Below, piece by piece: positions 20,524-29,222 of a DNA stretch of 58,295 nucleotides (its first letter is position 1; the number at the start of each line of letters is the position of its first letter). The translations under genes were made by a program, and so were the position numbers. Location of the stretch: assembly GCA_018822365.1 (NCBI GenBank), contig JAHJKL010000038.1, forward strand, positions 1-58,295. The letters run 5' to 3'. Below the pieces are notes generated by a model, which searched no databases, was not told where the DNA came from, and was given only the letters and a program-made list of their open reading frames with translations. Source of the DNA: Candidatus Margulisiibacteriota bacterium. GTDB lineage: Bacteria; Margulisbacteria; WOR-1; O2-12-FULL-45-9; XYB2-FULL-48-7.

Positions 20524-21378
20524 ATGGCAGAAATAATACATGGGAAACAGATCGCTGCACAGGTAAAAAAAGAGGTTGCGGAAAAAACAAAGGAGTTTGT
20601 AGCGAAAAAGAAGGTGACCCCTAAGTTAGTAGTAGTTTTAGTTGGTGAAAACCAAGCGTCAAAAACATATGTCAGGAACAAGGAGTTAGGGTGTGCGGAG
20701 GTTGGAATTCTTTCAGAGACATTGTTGCTGCCGTCTTCCACGACGGAAAACGAGCTGATCGAGAAGGTTAAGGAATTAAATGAGAGAAAAGATGTCCACG
20801 GCATACTTGTTCAGTTACCCCTGCCTAAGGGATTGAACGAGGTTAAAATACTTAACGAAATCTTGCCGGAAAAAGATGTAGATGGACTACATCCGGTTAA
20901 TATGGGAAAACTAATTAAAGGAGAAGCTGACGGGTTTGTCCCTTGTACCCCTCAAGGGATAATCGAGCTGATATTATCCACAGGTCAGGAGATAGCGGGA
21001 AAAGAAGCGGTTGTTGTCGGAAGGAGCAATATTGTTGGGAAACCGATCGCCCTTCTTCTTCTTCAGCAAAATGCCACCGTTACCCTCTGTCATTCTAAGA
21101 CAAAGGGGCTGGCGGAGGTTGCCAGAAGAGGAGATATACTGGTTGCGGCAATTGGGCAACCAGGGGTGATCAAGGGGGAGATGGTGAAAGAAGGGGGGAT
21201 AGTCATTGATGTTGGCATTAATAGGGAAAATGGCAAGTTAATCGGGGATGTTGATTATGAAATGGCAAAAGAGCGGGCCGGATTTATCACTCCAGTCCCC
21301 GGAGGAGTAGGGCCCATGACCATTGCTATGCTTTTAAAGAACACCCTGAAAGCGGCAGAGTTACTGACCGCGAAATAG
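20524..21378 (+). CDS. folD: methylenetetrahydrofolate dehydrogenase/cyclohydrolase
   Basis: FolD interconverts 5,10-methylene-, 5,10-methenyl- and 10-formyl-tetrahydrofolate with NADP. The 284-residue protein has the folate-site lysine in SKTYVRNK (YxxxK), the motif GILVQLPLP and a Rossmann half with VVVGRSNIVGKPIALLL, ending in TPVPGGVGPMTIAML. It is a natural partner of the glycine cleavage system at 6-9 kb. Its end overlaps the end of rseP, which reads toward it, by 18 bases. Confidence 0.96.
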   Translation: MAEIIHGKQIAAQVKKEVAEKTKEFVAKKKVTPKLVVVLVGENQASKTYVRNKELGCAEVGILSETLLLPSSTTENELIEKVKELNERKDVHGILVQLPLPKGLNEVKILNEILPEKDVDGLHPVNMGKLIKGEADGFVPCTPQGIIELILSTGQEIAGKEAVVVGRSNIVGKPIALLLLQQNATVTLCHSKTKGLAEVARRGDILVAAIGQPGVIKGEMVKEGGIVIDVGINRENGKLIGDVDYEMAKERAGFITPVPGGVGPMTIAMLLKNTLKAAELLTAK

Positions 21379-22407
21379 TCGAAGTAGATCGCTAAAAGTG
21401 ACCAGGGCCATTAATAGCAACAGAAGAATAAACCCGATAGAATTGACCCGATATTCAAGCTTTTCATCAACAGGTCGTTTGGTTGCTAATTCCCATAAAT
21501 AGAAAAGGATCCTGCCACCGTCCAAAGCTGGAAGCGGGAGCAGATTTAAAACCCCAACATTAACGCTAATAAAAGCAGTAAAGTAAACAAGCGAAGCAAA
21601 GCCGGATTGGGCGTACTTTCCGGTTACTTGCGCGATGCCAACCGGACCAGCCAGGTCAAAGAGCGAAACCCCTCCGGTAATAAGCTGCCAGACCACCAGA
21701 AGAACAGAAAAGACCATTAAATAGGTTTGTTGAAATGCAAGGAAAATTGCCACAAAAGGATTAACTTTTTCATATAATGGCTTAGGTGAAAAGCCTAAAA
21801 GGGAAACCTTCAGGCGGAGGTTTTTCTTCGGAGTTGCCGTCAATAGAATCTTTTTATCCCCCCTTTGCAAGGAAAGCTTAAGGGGCTTTTCGGGGCTACG
21901 ATGGATATAGTCAATCGCCTCTTCCATGTTTTTGAATTGCTTCCCGTTAATAGAAAGAAGCTTATCGCCAATTTTTAGCCCGGCTTGCTCAGCCGGAGAG
22001 TTACGGTTGATCATTCCGATCTCATTAGAGGCCCCGATAGGGTTGCCAAAGAAAGCTATATAAAGGGTCAAAATGAAGAAAGCGACAACGATATTCATTC
22101 CTGGACCAGCAACGACCGCCTTCAACTTTTGGATTGGAGGCTTAGCTTGGATCTTTTCATTGGCTGGAACCGCATTGTCCTCCTCGGTGTTGTTTTCCCC
22201 GGCTAAACGGACAAAAGCGAGAATTGGAATTGAATTCAATGAATAGAGGGTGCCGTTTCGGGTGACGGAAAACAGCCTTGGGCCAAAGCCAATGCCAAAC
22301 TCCAGAACCCTGATCCCGACCCGTTTTGCCCAAATGAAGTGACCAAGCTCATGCGCAACGGCAATAATAGTAAAGACGACAAGAAACGAAAGAATGCTTA
22401 TCAACAT
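21361..22407 (-). CDS. rseP: RseP/RasP site-2 protease (M50)
   Basis: An intramembrane zinc metalloprotease that cuts membrane-bound anti-sigma factors and leftover signal peptides. In the 348-residue protein the HELGH zinc motif is at residues 19-23 in the first helix, a single PDZ domain occupies about 120-200 (GLKIGDKLLSINGKQF), and the third zinc ligand is in NLLPLPALDGGRILF. There is one PDZ domain, unlike the two in E. coli RseP. It is not beside dxr/uppS here but next to a nucleotide-sugar dehydrogenase, and overlaps that gene by seven bases. Confidence 0.92.
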   Translation of the reverse strand: MLISILSFLVVFTIIAVAHELGHFIWAKRVGIRVLEFGIGFGPRLFSVTRNGTLYSLNSIPILAFVRLAGENNTEEDNAVPANEKIQAKPPIQKLKAVVAGPGMNIVVAFFILTLYIAFFGNPIGASNEIGMINRNSPAEQAGLKIGDKLLSINGKQFKNMEEAIDYIHRSPEKPLKLSLQRGDKKILLTATPKKNLRLKVSLLGFSPKPLYEKVNPFVAIFLAFQQTYLMVFSVLLVVWQLITGGVSLFDLAGPVGIAQVTGKYAQSGFASLVYFTAFISVNVGVLNLLPLPALDGGRILFYLWELATKRPVDEKLEYRVNSIGFILLLLLMALVTFSDLLRLFRGQ

Positions 22408-23318
22408 GCGTTTTTTACCTCTTCCGCTAATTTAATAGCTCGAATTGCAGCCAGGGCGTCATTGCCTGGTCGCTTTATTCCTTTAATAGAGCCCAAAAAT
22501 GCGGTCAGCTCAGAGGTGAGTTGATCCACAGGGGGAACCGGGGTAGTAGAAGGAATGGGGGATGAAAAATCCCGCAGATAAATAACCTTGTTTAATAGAT
22601 CGGCTTCAACGACCTGCTTTTCGGTGGTAACCGAGATCTTTCGCGTGCGATCTTCGGCTGTCCTATCTCCACTGACCCGCGCAATGACCCCTGACTTGTA
22701 AACAATGGTCGACGAAACACGGTCAAGAAAGCGGCTTTTGACCTTATTCCCCTCCGCACGAACTTCTTCGATCTCAAAAGGAATTAATACATTAAGCAGG
22801 TCCAGGTCATGGATCATCATGTCAAAAATAACGTCGGTATCGCTGATCCTTGAAGGAAAGGGGCTGAATCTTTTTATATCGACGCCAATGATCTTTTCCC
22901 CTTTAACCAGCTTTTGCAATTTAATGAAGGCAGGGTTAAATCGTTCGATGAAACCGACGTTAAGCACAACCCCTTTTTCATTGGCAAGCCTGGAGAGGAC
23001 TTCGGCGTCAGATGAACGGCCGGTAAAAGGCTTTTCAAGAAGGACATGTTTATTGTTGGAAAGAACGTCACTGGCAATAGTTAGGTGCGTCTTAGTTGGG
23101 GTGACAATGCTGACCGCGTCAACTTTGGCCAGCAGTTCATGGCAATCGGAAAACGACGAAACACCATATTTTGAGGCGACATCGTTCGCCAATGAAGGAT
23201 CTTTGTCAAAAAGACCGATCAGCTTTAATCCGCTAAGCTCGGCGGCAATCCGTAAATGGTTTTGCCCCATCGAGCCTGCGCCGATAACTCCAAAAGTTAA
23301 ACCACGTCCCTTAATCAT
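22401..23318 (-). CDS. gnnA: Gfo/Idh/MocA oxidoreductase, probable UDP-GlcNAc 3-dehydrogenase (GnnA-like)
   Basis: The 305-residue protein has an N-terminal Rossmann fold (GVIGAGSMGQNHLR) and the family catalytic EKP in KHVLLEKPFTG. The C-terminal half contains the DLLNVLIPFEI region, preceded by DMMIHDLD. It overlaps the next aminotransferase by four bases. In Acidithiobacillus and Leptospira a Gfo/Idh dehydrogenase (GnnA) and a DegT aminotransferase (GnnB) beside lpx genes convert UDP-GlcNAc to UDP-GlcNAc3N. The same neighbours here make GnnA the best guess. A WbpB-type function is the main alternative. Confidence 0.65.
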   Translation of the reverse strand: MIKGRGLTFGVIGAGSMGQNHLRIAAELSGLKLIGLFDKDPSLANDVASKYGVSSFSDCHELLAKVDAVSIVTPTKTHLTIASDVLSNNKHVLLEKPFTGRSSDAEVLSRLANEKGVVLNVGFIERFNPAFIKLQKLVKGEKIIGVDIKRFSPFPSRISDTDVIFDMMIHDLDLLNVLIPFEIEEVRAEGNKVKSRFLDRVSSTIVYKSGVIARVSGDRTAEDRTRKISVTTEKQVVEADLLNKVIYLRDFSSPIPSTTPVPPVDQLTSELTAFLGSIKGIKRPGNDALAAIRAIKLAEEVKNAC

Positions 23319-24421
23319 TGTTTAAAGAAAGACTCGATAGCGGAACAAACCTCATCAAGCTCTTTTTCCTTTATTTCAGGGAAAATTGGGAGAGAAAGGA
23401 CCTCTGTTTGCGCCTTTTCACTTTCGGGAAGAGACCCGGGCTTATAGCCAAGTGAGGAGAAGGCGGGCTGAAGGTGAAGAGAGAGGGGATAATATACCAT
23501 TGCGCCAACCCCTTTTTCTTTAAGATATGACAATAAAGCGTCTCTCTTTGGCATTTTAACCGTAAATTGATTGAAAACATGCTTAGACTTTGGATCAACG
23601 TAGGGAAGGGTTATTCCTGAGAGGCTTTTTAATCGTTTGAAATAGTAATCCGCGTTCTTTTGACGAGAAGATGTGAGCTGGTCAAGATATTTAAATTTAA
23701 CGCGCAGCACCGCCGCATGTAATTCATCAAGCCGGCTGTTATAGCCGACTTGATCGTAATAATAAGTTTTACGGCTCCCATGCCCCCGCAGAACCCTGAT
23801 CTCGTCGGCAACTTGAGGGTTGCCGGTAAGCACCATCCCGCCGTCGCCAAAGCAACCGAGATTCTTGGTTGGAAAAAAAGAGAGGCAGCCGGCATCGCTG
23901 GTTGAGTTAACAGGCTTCCCGGCATACTCTGCTCCAATTGATTGGCAGCTGTCTTCGATCACCTTCAATTTATATTGTCTGGCCATTTCCATAATCGTCA
24001 CCATATCGGCTGGTTGGCCATAAAGGTGGATGGGGAGGATAGCCTTGGTCTTTTTAGTGATCTTTTGCTCGATCAGCTTAGGCGACAGATTAAAGGTATT
24101 CGGCTCTATATCAACAAATACAGGAACAGCCCCAATATAGCTGATCGCCTCGGCGGTTGCGACAAAGGTAAAGGGGGAGGTGATGATTTCGTCCCCTTTT
24201 TTTACTCCGCAAGCCCTAAGCGCGAGGTGAAGAGCATCGGTGCCGGAGGCCAGGCCAATGGCAAAAGAAGCTTTTGAATAAGCGGCTACTTCCTGTTCAA
24301 GCTTTGCAACATTTTCGCCAAGAATAAAACGACCGGAGTTAATAACGTCGGCAATTGCAGAGTCGATCTCTGAGCGATGAGATTCGTTTTGTCTGGTAAT
24401 ATCAAAGAAGTTGACCGACAT
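23315..24421 (-). CDS. gnnB: DegT/DnrJ/EryC1 aminotransferase, probable UDP-GlcNAc3N-forming (GnnB-like)
   Basis: This sugar aminotransferase of 368 residues uses PLP. The Schiff-base lysine is in FFPTKNLGCFGDGGM and the upstream VIEDSCQSIGAEYAG holds the cofactor aspartate. The start at 24421 (MSVNFFDITRQ) is chosen over an upstream ATG. A TATAAT (24428-24433) sits exactly six bases before it with no ribosome site, pointing to a leaderless mRNA. Together with the dehydrogenase next door it would make UDP-GlcNAc3N for lipid A. A role in O-antigen amino sugars (WbpE-like) is the alternative. Confidence 0.7.
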   Translation of the reverse strand: MSVNFFDITRQNESHRSEIDSAIADVINSGRFILGENVAKLEQEVAAYSKASFAIGLASGTDALHLALRACGVKKGDEIITSPFTFVATAEAISYIGAVPVFVDIEPNTFNLSPKLIEQKITKKTKAILPIHLYGQPADMVTIMEMARQYKLKVIEDSCQSIGAEYAGKPVNSTSDAGCLSFFPTKNLGCFGDGGMVLTGNPQVADEIRVLRGHGSRKTYYYDQVGYNSRLDELHAAVLRVKFKYLDQLTSSRQKNADYYFKRLKSLSGITLPYVDPKSKHVFNQFTVKMPKRDALLSYLKEKGVGAMVYYPLSLHLQPAFSSLGYKPGSLPESEKAQTEVLSLPIFPEIKEKELDEVCSAIESFFKQ

Positions 24422-24627
24422 ATTGGAATTATAGCATAAAAAGTAAAATGCAAAAGGGAGCAAGCTAGAAAGGGGAATATGATAAATGCATTATCGCCAC
24501 CAATAATGTTATTGGCGAAAGGATTGACCGAAAATAGTAATAGGCATAAGGCGGGCAAAAATAAGGGATGATTGAAGCCTACAAACTGAAGGGTGATGAT
24601 TAAAAAATATATGAAAAAGAAAAAATA

Positions 24628-25770
24628 CTATTTTGAGAAATGATCCAGGATCGAGCGGGCAATTCTGGAAATAACACCAGGAGACCCCAGCGATTCTTTT
24701 AATAAAGAAAATGAAGCAAGCATTTCTTTCCTGGCTTGCGGATGATCGAGCAGGGCTAGAGAGGAAAGAGATAGATCAGCCGGGGTAAGCCCCGACATGA
24801 TCAACTCAGGGATGACCGGCTTATCAAGCAAAATATTGACCATACTAAAGTATTTTATCTTCTGATCGATCTTAAGCAAATATTTGCCAATAAAAAATGT
24901 CAAAGGAGAGAGCTTGTACGCCATGATATTTGGCGTCGACAAAAGAGCCGCCTCAAGATTGATGGTGCCGGATGCGCAAATGGCAAGGTCAGATGCAGCG
25001 AGCGCATCATAGGTGTCATTAATTAAATATTTACATGGCAGCCCGGCAAAAGCTTTCTCAATCTCGAATAGGAACTTGGCAGAGGGGAGGGGGAGAATAA
25101 AGCTGACGCCAGGGATAGACCGCATTAATAAGCCGGCCGTTCTAGAAAAAACAGGAAGAAGAGCGCGAAGTTCATGTGTCCGGCTCCCCGGACAGATCGC
25201 AACGATTGGCCCAGAACGATCAGCCAGCCCGAGCTTACTTAAAAGATCGGCCTTTGGCCCCGTTGAATGAGCAATATCGACCAATGGGTGGCCAAAGTAA
25301 ACAACGTTGTTGCCAAAAGACCGAAACCTGTCATATTCTGTTTCAAAAATCGCGATCACCAGATCGACTGAGGATAAAACATGCTTAACCCCTTTCTCGT
25401 TCCCCCAGAGCCATTCTTGTGGAGCAATGTAATAAACGGTTTTCACCCCGATCTTTTTACAGAATCCGGCCAGGGGGAGGTTAAAACCCTGGGAATCGAT
25501 CAGGATAACCAAATCGGGGCGCTCTTTACGAATCAGTGCTTTAGCTTTTTTAAAAGAGAGAAAGAGAGAAAAAAGATTGGGCAGAGCTTCAATAATTCCG
25601 ACGCTGCTGCGCCGGCTAAGGTCGAAGCGGATATCTACACCCGATGCGGCCAGACGTTCAGATCCGATACCAAAAAAAGACAGGCTGGGGTCAAGACGAA
25701 GAAGTTCTTTAACAAGGAACGAGCCATGCAGGTCGCCGGAGAGCTCTCCGGCAGACACCATTATTTTCAT
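24628..25770 (-). CDS. lpxB: lipid-A-disaccharide synthase
   Basis: LpxB joins UDP-diacyl-glucosamine and lipid X into the lipid A disaccharide at the inner membrane. The ATG at 25770 gives 380 residues, the normal length, starting MKIMVSAGELSGDLHG. A longer frame upstream adds non-family sequence. Other motifs are YYIAPQEWLWG and ICPGSRTHEL. A 10-bp hairpin ends directly at the ATG (see separate entry). It lies between gnnB and fabZ-lpxA. The 206-base gap to gnnB has only a short hairpin and the gnnB -10 box. Confidence 0.95.
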   Translation of the reverse strand: MKIMVSAGELSGDLHGSFLVKELLRLDPSLSFFGIGSERLAASGVDIRFDLSRRSSVGIIEALPNLFSLFLSFKKAKALIRKERPDLVILIDSQGFNLPLAGFCKKIGVKTVYYIAPQEWLWGNEKGVKHVLSSVDLVIAIFETEYDRFRSFGNNVVYFGHPLVDIAHSTGPKADLLSKLGLADRSGPIVAICPGSRTHELRALLPVFSRTAGLLMRSIPGVSFILPLPSAKFLFEIEKAFAGLPCKYLINDTYDALAASDLAICASGTINLEAALLSTPNIMAYKLSPLTFFIGKYLLKIDQKIKYFSMVNILLDKPVIPELIMSGLTPADLSLSSLALLDHPQARKEMLASFSLLKESLGSPGVISRIARSILDHFSK

Positions 25771-25814
25771 CACCACACCAGAAGCATAGTCAAAAAATTC
25801 TTTTTGGTGTGGTG
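25771..25814 (-). promoter_or_regulatory. hairpin abutting the lpxB start codon
   Basis: CACCACACCA (25771-25780) and TGGTGTGGTG (25805-25814) are perfect inverted repeats. On the mRNA the 3' arm, which also holds the only G-rich ribosome-binding candidate, touches the lpxB ATG. The loop is 24 bases. Folding would hide the start, so it may regulate LpxB translation. Confidence 0.5.
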
Positions 25815-25816
25815 AT

Positions 25817-27088
25817 TCATATGCCGAGTTCTGGAATATCAGGAAGGAGCAAATCTTCGGACTCTTCCTCAATGGCTGTTTTTTTGCTGATCCCGCGCTT
25901 GCTTTCGGTTTCCAGAAAATCAAGGATCTGTTTGATCTCCGGCAACTGGCGGAGCCGTTTTTTGATCTCTGTGGCTGCTTCGGCCGTGTTCTTCCCAGAC
26001 TCGTAGATCAATTTAAAAGCCTTCTTGATCTCTGAGGTAGCGTCGATAGGAACGCCGCGGCGCTGCAGGCCGATAGAGTTGATCCCGCGAACCTGAGCCG
26101 GGCTACCATCAACCAGCATAAACGGCGGGATGTCCTGGGTAACCTTGGATTGGGCTCCGATCATTGCCAGCCGGCCGACCCTGACAAATTGGTGGATCCC
26201 AGCCATGCCGCCGATCGTTGCCTGATCGCCGATCTCGGTGTGGCCGGCCAGTCCGACATAGCCTCCAATAACAACCTGGTTGCCGATCCGGCAATTGTGG
26301 GGGATATGGGCATGGACCATGATAAAGTTATCGTTGCCAATGATGGTCTTCCCCCCTTCGCCGGACGGAAGATGGATGGTAACGAATTCACGGATCGTAT
26401 TTTTGTCTCCGATAATTACCTCATTGTTTTCGCCCTTATATTTAAAGTCTTGAGGCGGCACGCCGATGGTCACTCCCTGATAAAGGACATTTTCCCTGCC
26501 GATGGTCGTTTGGCCGGCAATTGAGCAATAAGCCCCAACCTTGGTCTTTTCCCCGATCTTGACATTGGGCCCAATGACCGAATATGGCCCGATGTCGACC
26601 CCCTTGGCGATCTGGGCGGTTGGGTGGACGGTAGCTGTGGGGTGGACCTTTGCTTCGCCGGTATCAACCAGGGAGAACATAAATTCCCCTTCGGTCACAA
26701 TCTCATTGTTAACCTTCGCCCTCCCCTTCATTTTTCCCAGAGGGCCCCGGATCCAAACAGTTTCAACTTCAAAGATCAGCTGGTCGCCGGGGACAACCGG
26801 TTTGCGAAAACGTACATTGTCGATCCCGGCGAAATAGACGATCTTGCCGGCAGAGGCGGCCGAGCGGAGCGCCATGACGACCCCGACCTGGGCGATCGCT
26901 TCGATGATCAAAACTCCTGGCATAACCGGGTGTCCGGGAAAGTGGCCCTGAAAATGAGCCTCGTTCATTGTGACATTTTTAAGGGCGACTGCCCGCTTGC
27001 CTTCTTCAAGCTCAAGAACCTTGTCGATCAGGAGAAAAGGAAAACGGTGGGGAATAGTGTTCATTATTTCTTTGATATCAATAACCAT
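25817..27088 (-). CDS. bifunctional FabZ-LpxA fusion: 3-hydroxyacyl-ACP dehydratase and UDP-GlcNAc O-acyltransferase
   Basis: One 423-residue chain carries two enzymes. Residues 1-142 are FabZ, with the hot-dog helix and catalytic H49 and E63 in [15 protein letters not shown]. Residues about 147-400 are LpxA, a left-handed beta-helix of hexapeptide repeats with the catalytic HxxH in HAHIPHNC (H261, H264). The final 25 residues are an acidic tail. Both enzymes consume (R)-3-hydroxyacyl-ACP: FabZ sends it to fatty-acid elongation, LpxA to lipid A. In other bacteria the two genes are merely adjacent, or FabZ is fused to LpxC. No other fabZ is in the window. Confidence 0.92.
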   Translation of the reverse strand: MVIDIKEIMNTIPHRFPFLLIDKVLELEEGKRAVALKNVTMNEAHFQGHFPGHPVMPGVLIIEAIAQVGVVMALRSAASAGKIVYFAGIDNVRFRKPVVPGDQLIFEVETVWIRGPLGKMKGRAKVNNEIVTEGEFMFSLVDTGEAKVHPTATVHPTAQIAKGVDIGPYSVIGPNVKIGEKTKVGAYCSIAGQTTIGRENVLYQGVTIGVPPQDFKYKGENNEVIIGDKNTIREFVTIHLPSGEGGKTIIGNDNFIMVHAHIPHNCRIGNQVVIGGYVGLAGHTEIGDQATIGGMAGIHQFVRVGRLAMIGAQSKVTQDIPPFMLVDGSPAQVRGINSIGLQRRGVPIDATSEIKKAFKLIYESGKNTAEAATEIKKRLRQLPEIKQILDFLETESKRGISKKTAIEEESEDLLLPDIPELGI

Positions 27089-27106
27089 TGAGTCCCTCCT
27101 TATGTA

Positions 27107-27922
27107 TTAAACCGACAGGATAGCCTGGACCAGTTGAGCGTTAAGGGCATGTCCTGCCCGGTTTGCCTTGAAATAACCCTTGATAGGCCTTCCTAATAGC
27201 GCCAGATCGCCGATCAGGTCCAGGATTTTGTGTCGGACCGGCTCATTATCAAAACGAAGGACGTTTTGCGTCCCATTTTTCGATAAGATCAACGCATTTT
27301 CGGCCGAGGCGCCTTGACCAAGCCCTCGCGCGAGCAACTGATCGAATTCTTCGGCAAAACCAAAGGTTCTGGCGGGAGCGATCTCCTCTTTAAAAGAATT
27401 GCCGTCAATAATAATACTGTAAGACTGCTCTTCCAGGGATTTAAATTTTATCATGAAATCGATCTTAAAGCCATTGAACGGAAGCGCTTCGATCGAGGCC
27501 TCTCCGGCTGAGACGACCAAGCGCTTTGAGAGAATGAGAGGTTGTTTGGCTTCATTTAAAGCCACAAACCCGGCATTTTCCAGCGCTATAACGAAGGGGA
27601 GGGCGCTTCCATCAAGAATCGGGAGCTCTTCCCCTTCGATGTCAACGGCAAGATTGTCAACTCCAAGCACATAGGCGGCGGCCAGGAAATGCTCAACAAC
27701 GGCGACCTTGCCGAGCGTGGTTCCTCTGTCCGTTTTGGAAACGTTGCCGATCAACGCCTGAACGGTTTGACCGTTATTTGAAAAGAAGATCCCGGCAGAG
27801 GCAGCCGCCGGACGAACGGTTATCCTGGAGGGGCGGCCCGAATGGATACCGATCCCTTCAAGGGAAAATGGCCGGGCAATTGTGGTTTGTTTATCTTGGC
27901 TCTGGCCTGGCGATAGGAACAT
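27107..27922 (-). CDS. lpxC: UDP-3-O-acyl-N-acetylglucosamine deacetylase
   Basis: The zinc deacetylase that commits UDP-acyl-GlcNAc to lipid A. The 271-residue protein has ligands H78 (in VEHFLAAAY), H231 and D235 (in VRHKILDLIGD), and H258 in the family's AGHALN motif. It starts inside the vanW-like gene (32-base overlap), so translation is coupled to it. It is slightly shorter than E. coli LpxC (305). If the substrate carries an amide acyl chain from GlcNAc3N, as the gnnAB pair hints, it would deacetylate that analogue. Confidence 0.94.
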   Translation of the reverse strand: MFLSPGQSQDKQTTIARPFSLEGIGIHSGRPSRITVRPAAASAGIFFSNNGQTVQALIGNVSKTDRGTTLGKVAVVEHFLAAAYVLGVDNLAVDIEGEELPILDGSALPFVIALENAGFVALNEAKQPLILSKRLVVSAGEASIEALPFNGFKIDFMIKFKSLEEQSYSIIIDGNSFKEEIAPARTFGFAEEFDQLLARGLGQGASAENALILSKNGTQNVLRFDNEPVRHKILDLIGDLALLGRPIKGYFKANRAGHALNAQLVQAILSV

Positions 27923-29222
27923 TGGTTTTTTCTCCGTAGAGCTTGTAATAGCTTTTTAGCGTTTCTTCTTTAATGATCATTCCGCTTGAATTATATACCC
28001 GGCGGACAATTTCTGTCCGAAAAGGGCGGTCCGCGGCCAGGACCTCGGCAACTGAAGCGGGCCGATAGCCAACTCCAGGGTTTAACAAAAAGACTTTAAC
28101 GGGAGAGAAATCGACTTTTTTACCGGTTGGGGTCCCGTAAATTCTGAAGGAGAGGCGTTTGTTGGTTGCCAGCGCTTTGATCAAGATAGGGTAGGGGGTG
28201 TCGTTTTTAAATTTTAGATCGACGGCAGGAGGATAAACTGCCGCGTCCCGGCCCAGCGGATAGATATTAAAATAAAATGAATGGCTGGATCTTTGTATGA
28301 CCTCAAGATCTGCCAGCGTTGCAGTGTTGAAAAGGGTTGTGGCGATCTGGCAGGTCCCTCCGCCGAGCATAGGAACAAGTTCCCCATTGTAAATGACAAA
28401 GGCTTCCTTAAATCCCCTCTCCGGGGTAAAGTCGCCAATCTTGTCGCCAAGGGTAAAAATCTCCCCAGGGAGGAGCATGGTCCCATCAAGCCAGGAGGCG
28501 ATAAGCTTGATATTATGGATCCGGTTGGGGGAGTCATGCCGTCCATAATACGTAGTATATGCGGCTAAACGAAAGGCGGGGGGGTGCGCCCGGAGCATTG
28601 TTTCGGTTATTTTTGGTGTTTCATAGTTAAAGATCAAGGGGAAGACGGAGCTTCCTTTAGCAAGGGTCGAATGGAATTCCTTGACCGTCTCAACGATGCG
28701 CAGGGTCCGGCCGGGGTCGTCGCTTTCAATATGGTAGCCGCCAGTATTTTCATCAAGAATGATCGATGCGTCTTTGGCTGTCGACAGGGTTTTCGCGTAC
28801 AGGTCGGTAATGACCTCTAACAGCTGTTTATCGTTCACCCCGACAATTACAGGGAAGTACATCGATTCTTTAGCCAGGCGTTCTTTAAGGCTGGTAACGT
28901 AGCCTTTTTTGCGAAGCTGGGTAAACGCGGATTGAACTGAGCTCTTTAGGTTGATGTAGATCCCCAGGTCTCCAGGTTGGAAGGTGTAGCGAATTTTACC
29001 GGCCTCAAATGTGACAACGGCAGAGTAAACATCATCGGCCCTTAAAGATTCAAGCTTTTCATAGGCCTGGATCTGATCAAGACCGGAAACATCTACTCTG
29101 CCGATAAAAGTCCGATACGGAAAAAGCTCGGTGCTGCGCAGGTAATCATAAAAGACAAGGACAATGGTAATGATTACCGAAATAGCCGCTAGCAGCGCCA
29201 GGGTAACTAGTAGCTTTTTCAA
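27891..29222 (-). CDS. VanW-domain, YoaR-like membrane-anchored protein
   Basis: An N-terminal signal anchor (residues 3-26) is followed by peptidoglycan-binding-like repeats (about 50-220) and a VanW domain (about 220-360), with the typical NIKLIASWLDGTMLLPGE and GGGTCQIATTLFN. The 443-residue protein starts with TTG exactly one base after the tuf stop and has no ribosome site, so it is translated by read-on or not strongly. VanW function is unknown; cell-wall binding is inferred from domain order. It overlaps lpxC. Confidence 0.75.
   Translation of the reverse strand: MKKLLVTLALLAAISVIITIVLVFYDYLRSTELFPYRTFIGRVDVSGLDQIQAYEKLESLRADDVYSAVVTFEAGKIRYTFQPGDLGIYINLKSSVQSAFTQLRKKGYVTSLKERLAKESMYFPVIVGVNDKQLLEVITDLYAKTLSTAKDASIILDENTGGYHIESDDPGRTLRIVETVKEFHSTLAKGSSVFPLIFNYETPKITETMLRAHPPAFRLAAYTTYYGRHDSPNRIHNIKLIASWLDGTMLLPGEIFTLGDKIGDFTPERGFKEAFVIYNGELVPMLGGGTCQIATTLFNTATLADLEVIQRSSHSFYFNIYPLGRDAAVYPPAVDLKFKNDTPYPILIKALATNKRLSFRIYGTPTGKKVDFSPVKVFLLNPGVGYRPASVAEVLAADRPFRTEIVRRVYNSSGMIIKEETLKSYYKLYGEKTNVPIARPEPR

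Noticed and set aside
19923-20804. 293-codon minus-strand ORF opposite mnmE and folD
   Set aside because: The plus strand encodes clear MnmE and FolD. The antisense frame is Ser/Phe-rich, as expected of a shadow, and crosses the parS/DnaA-box gap.
24422-24627. Possible gene in the lpxB-gnnB gap
   Set aside because: Only short frames without ribosome sites. A CCAATAA/TTATTGG hairpin and the gnnB -10 box account for what is visible.
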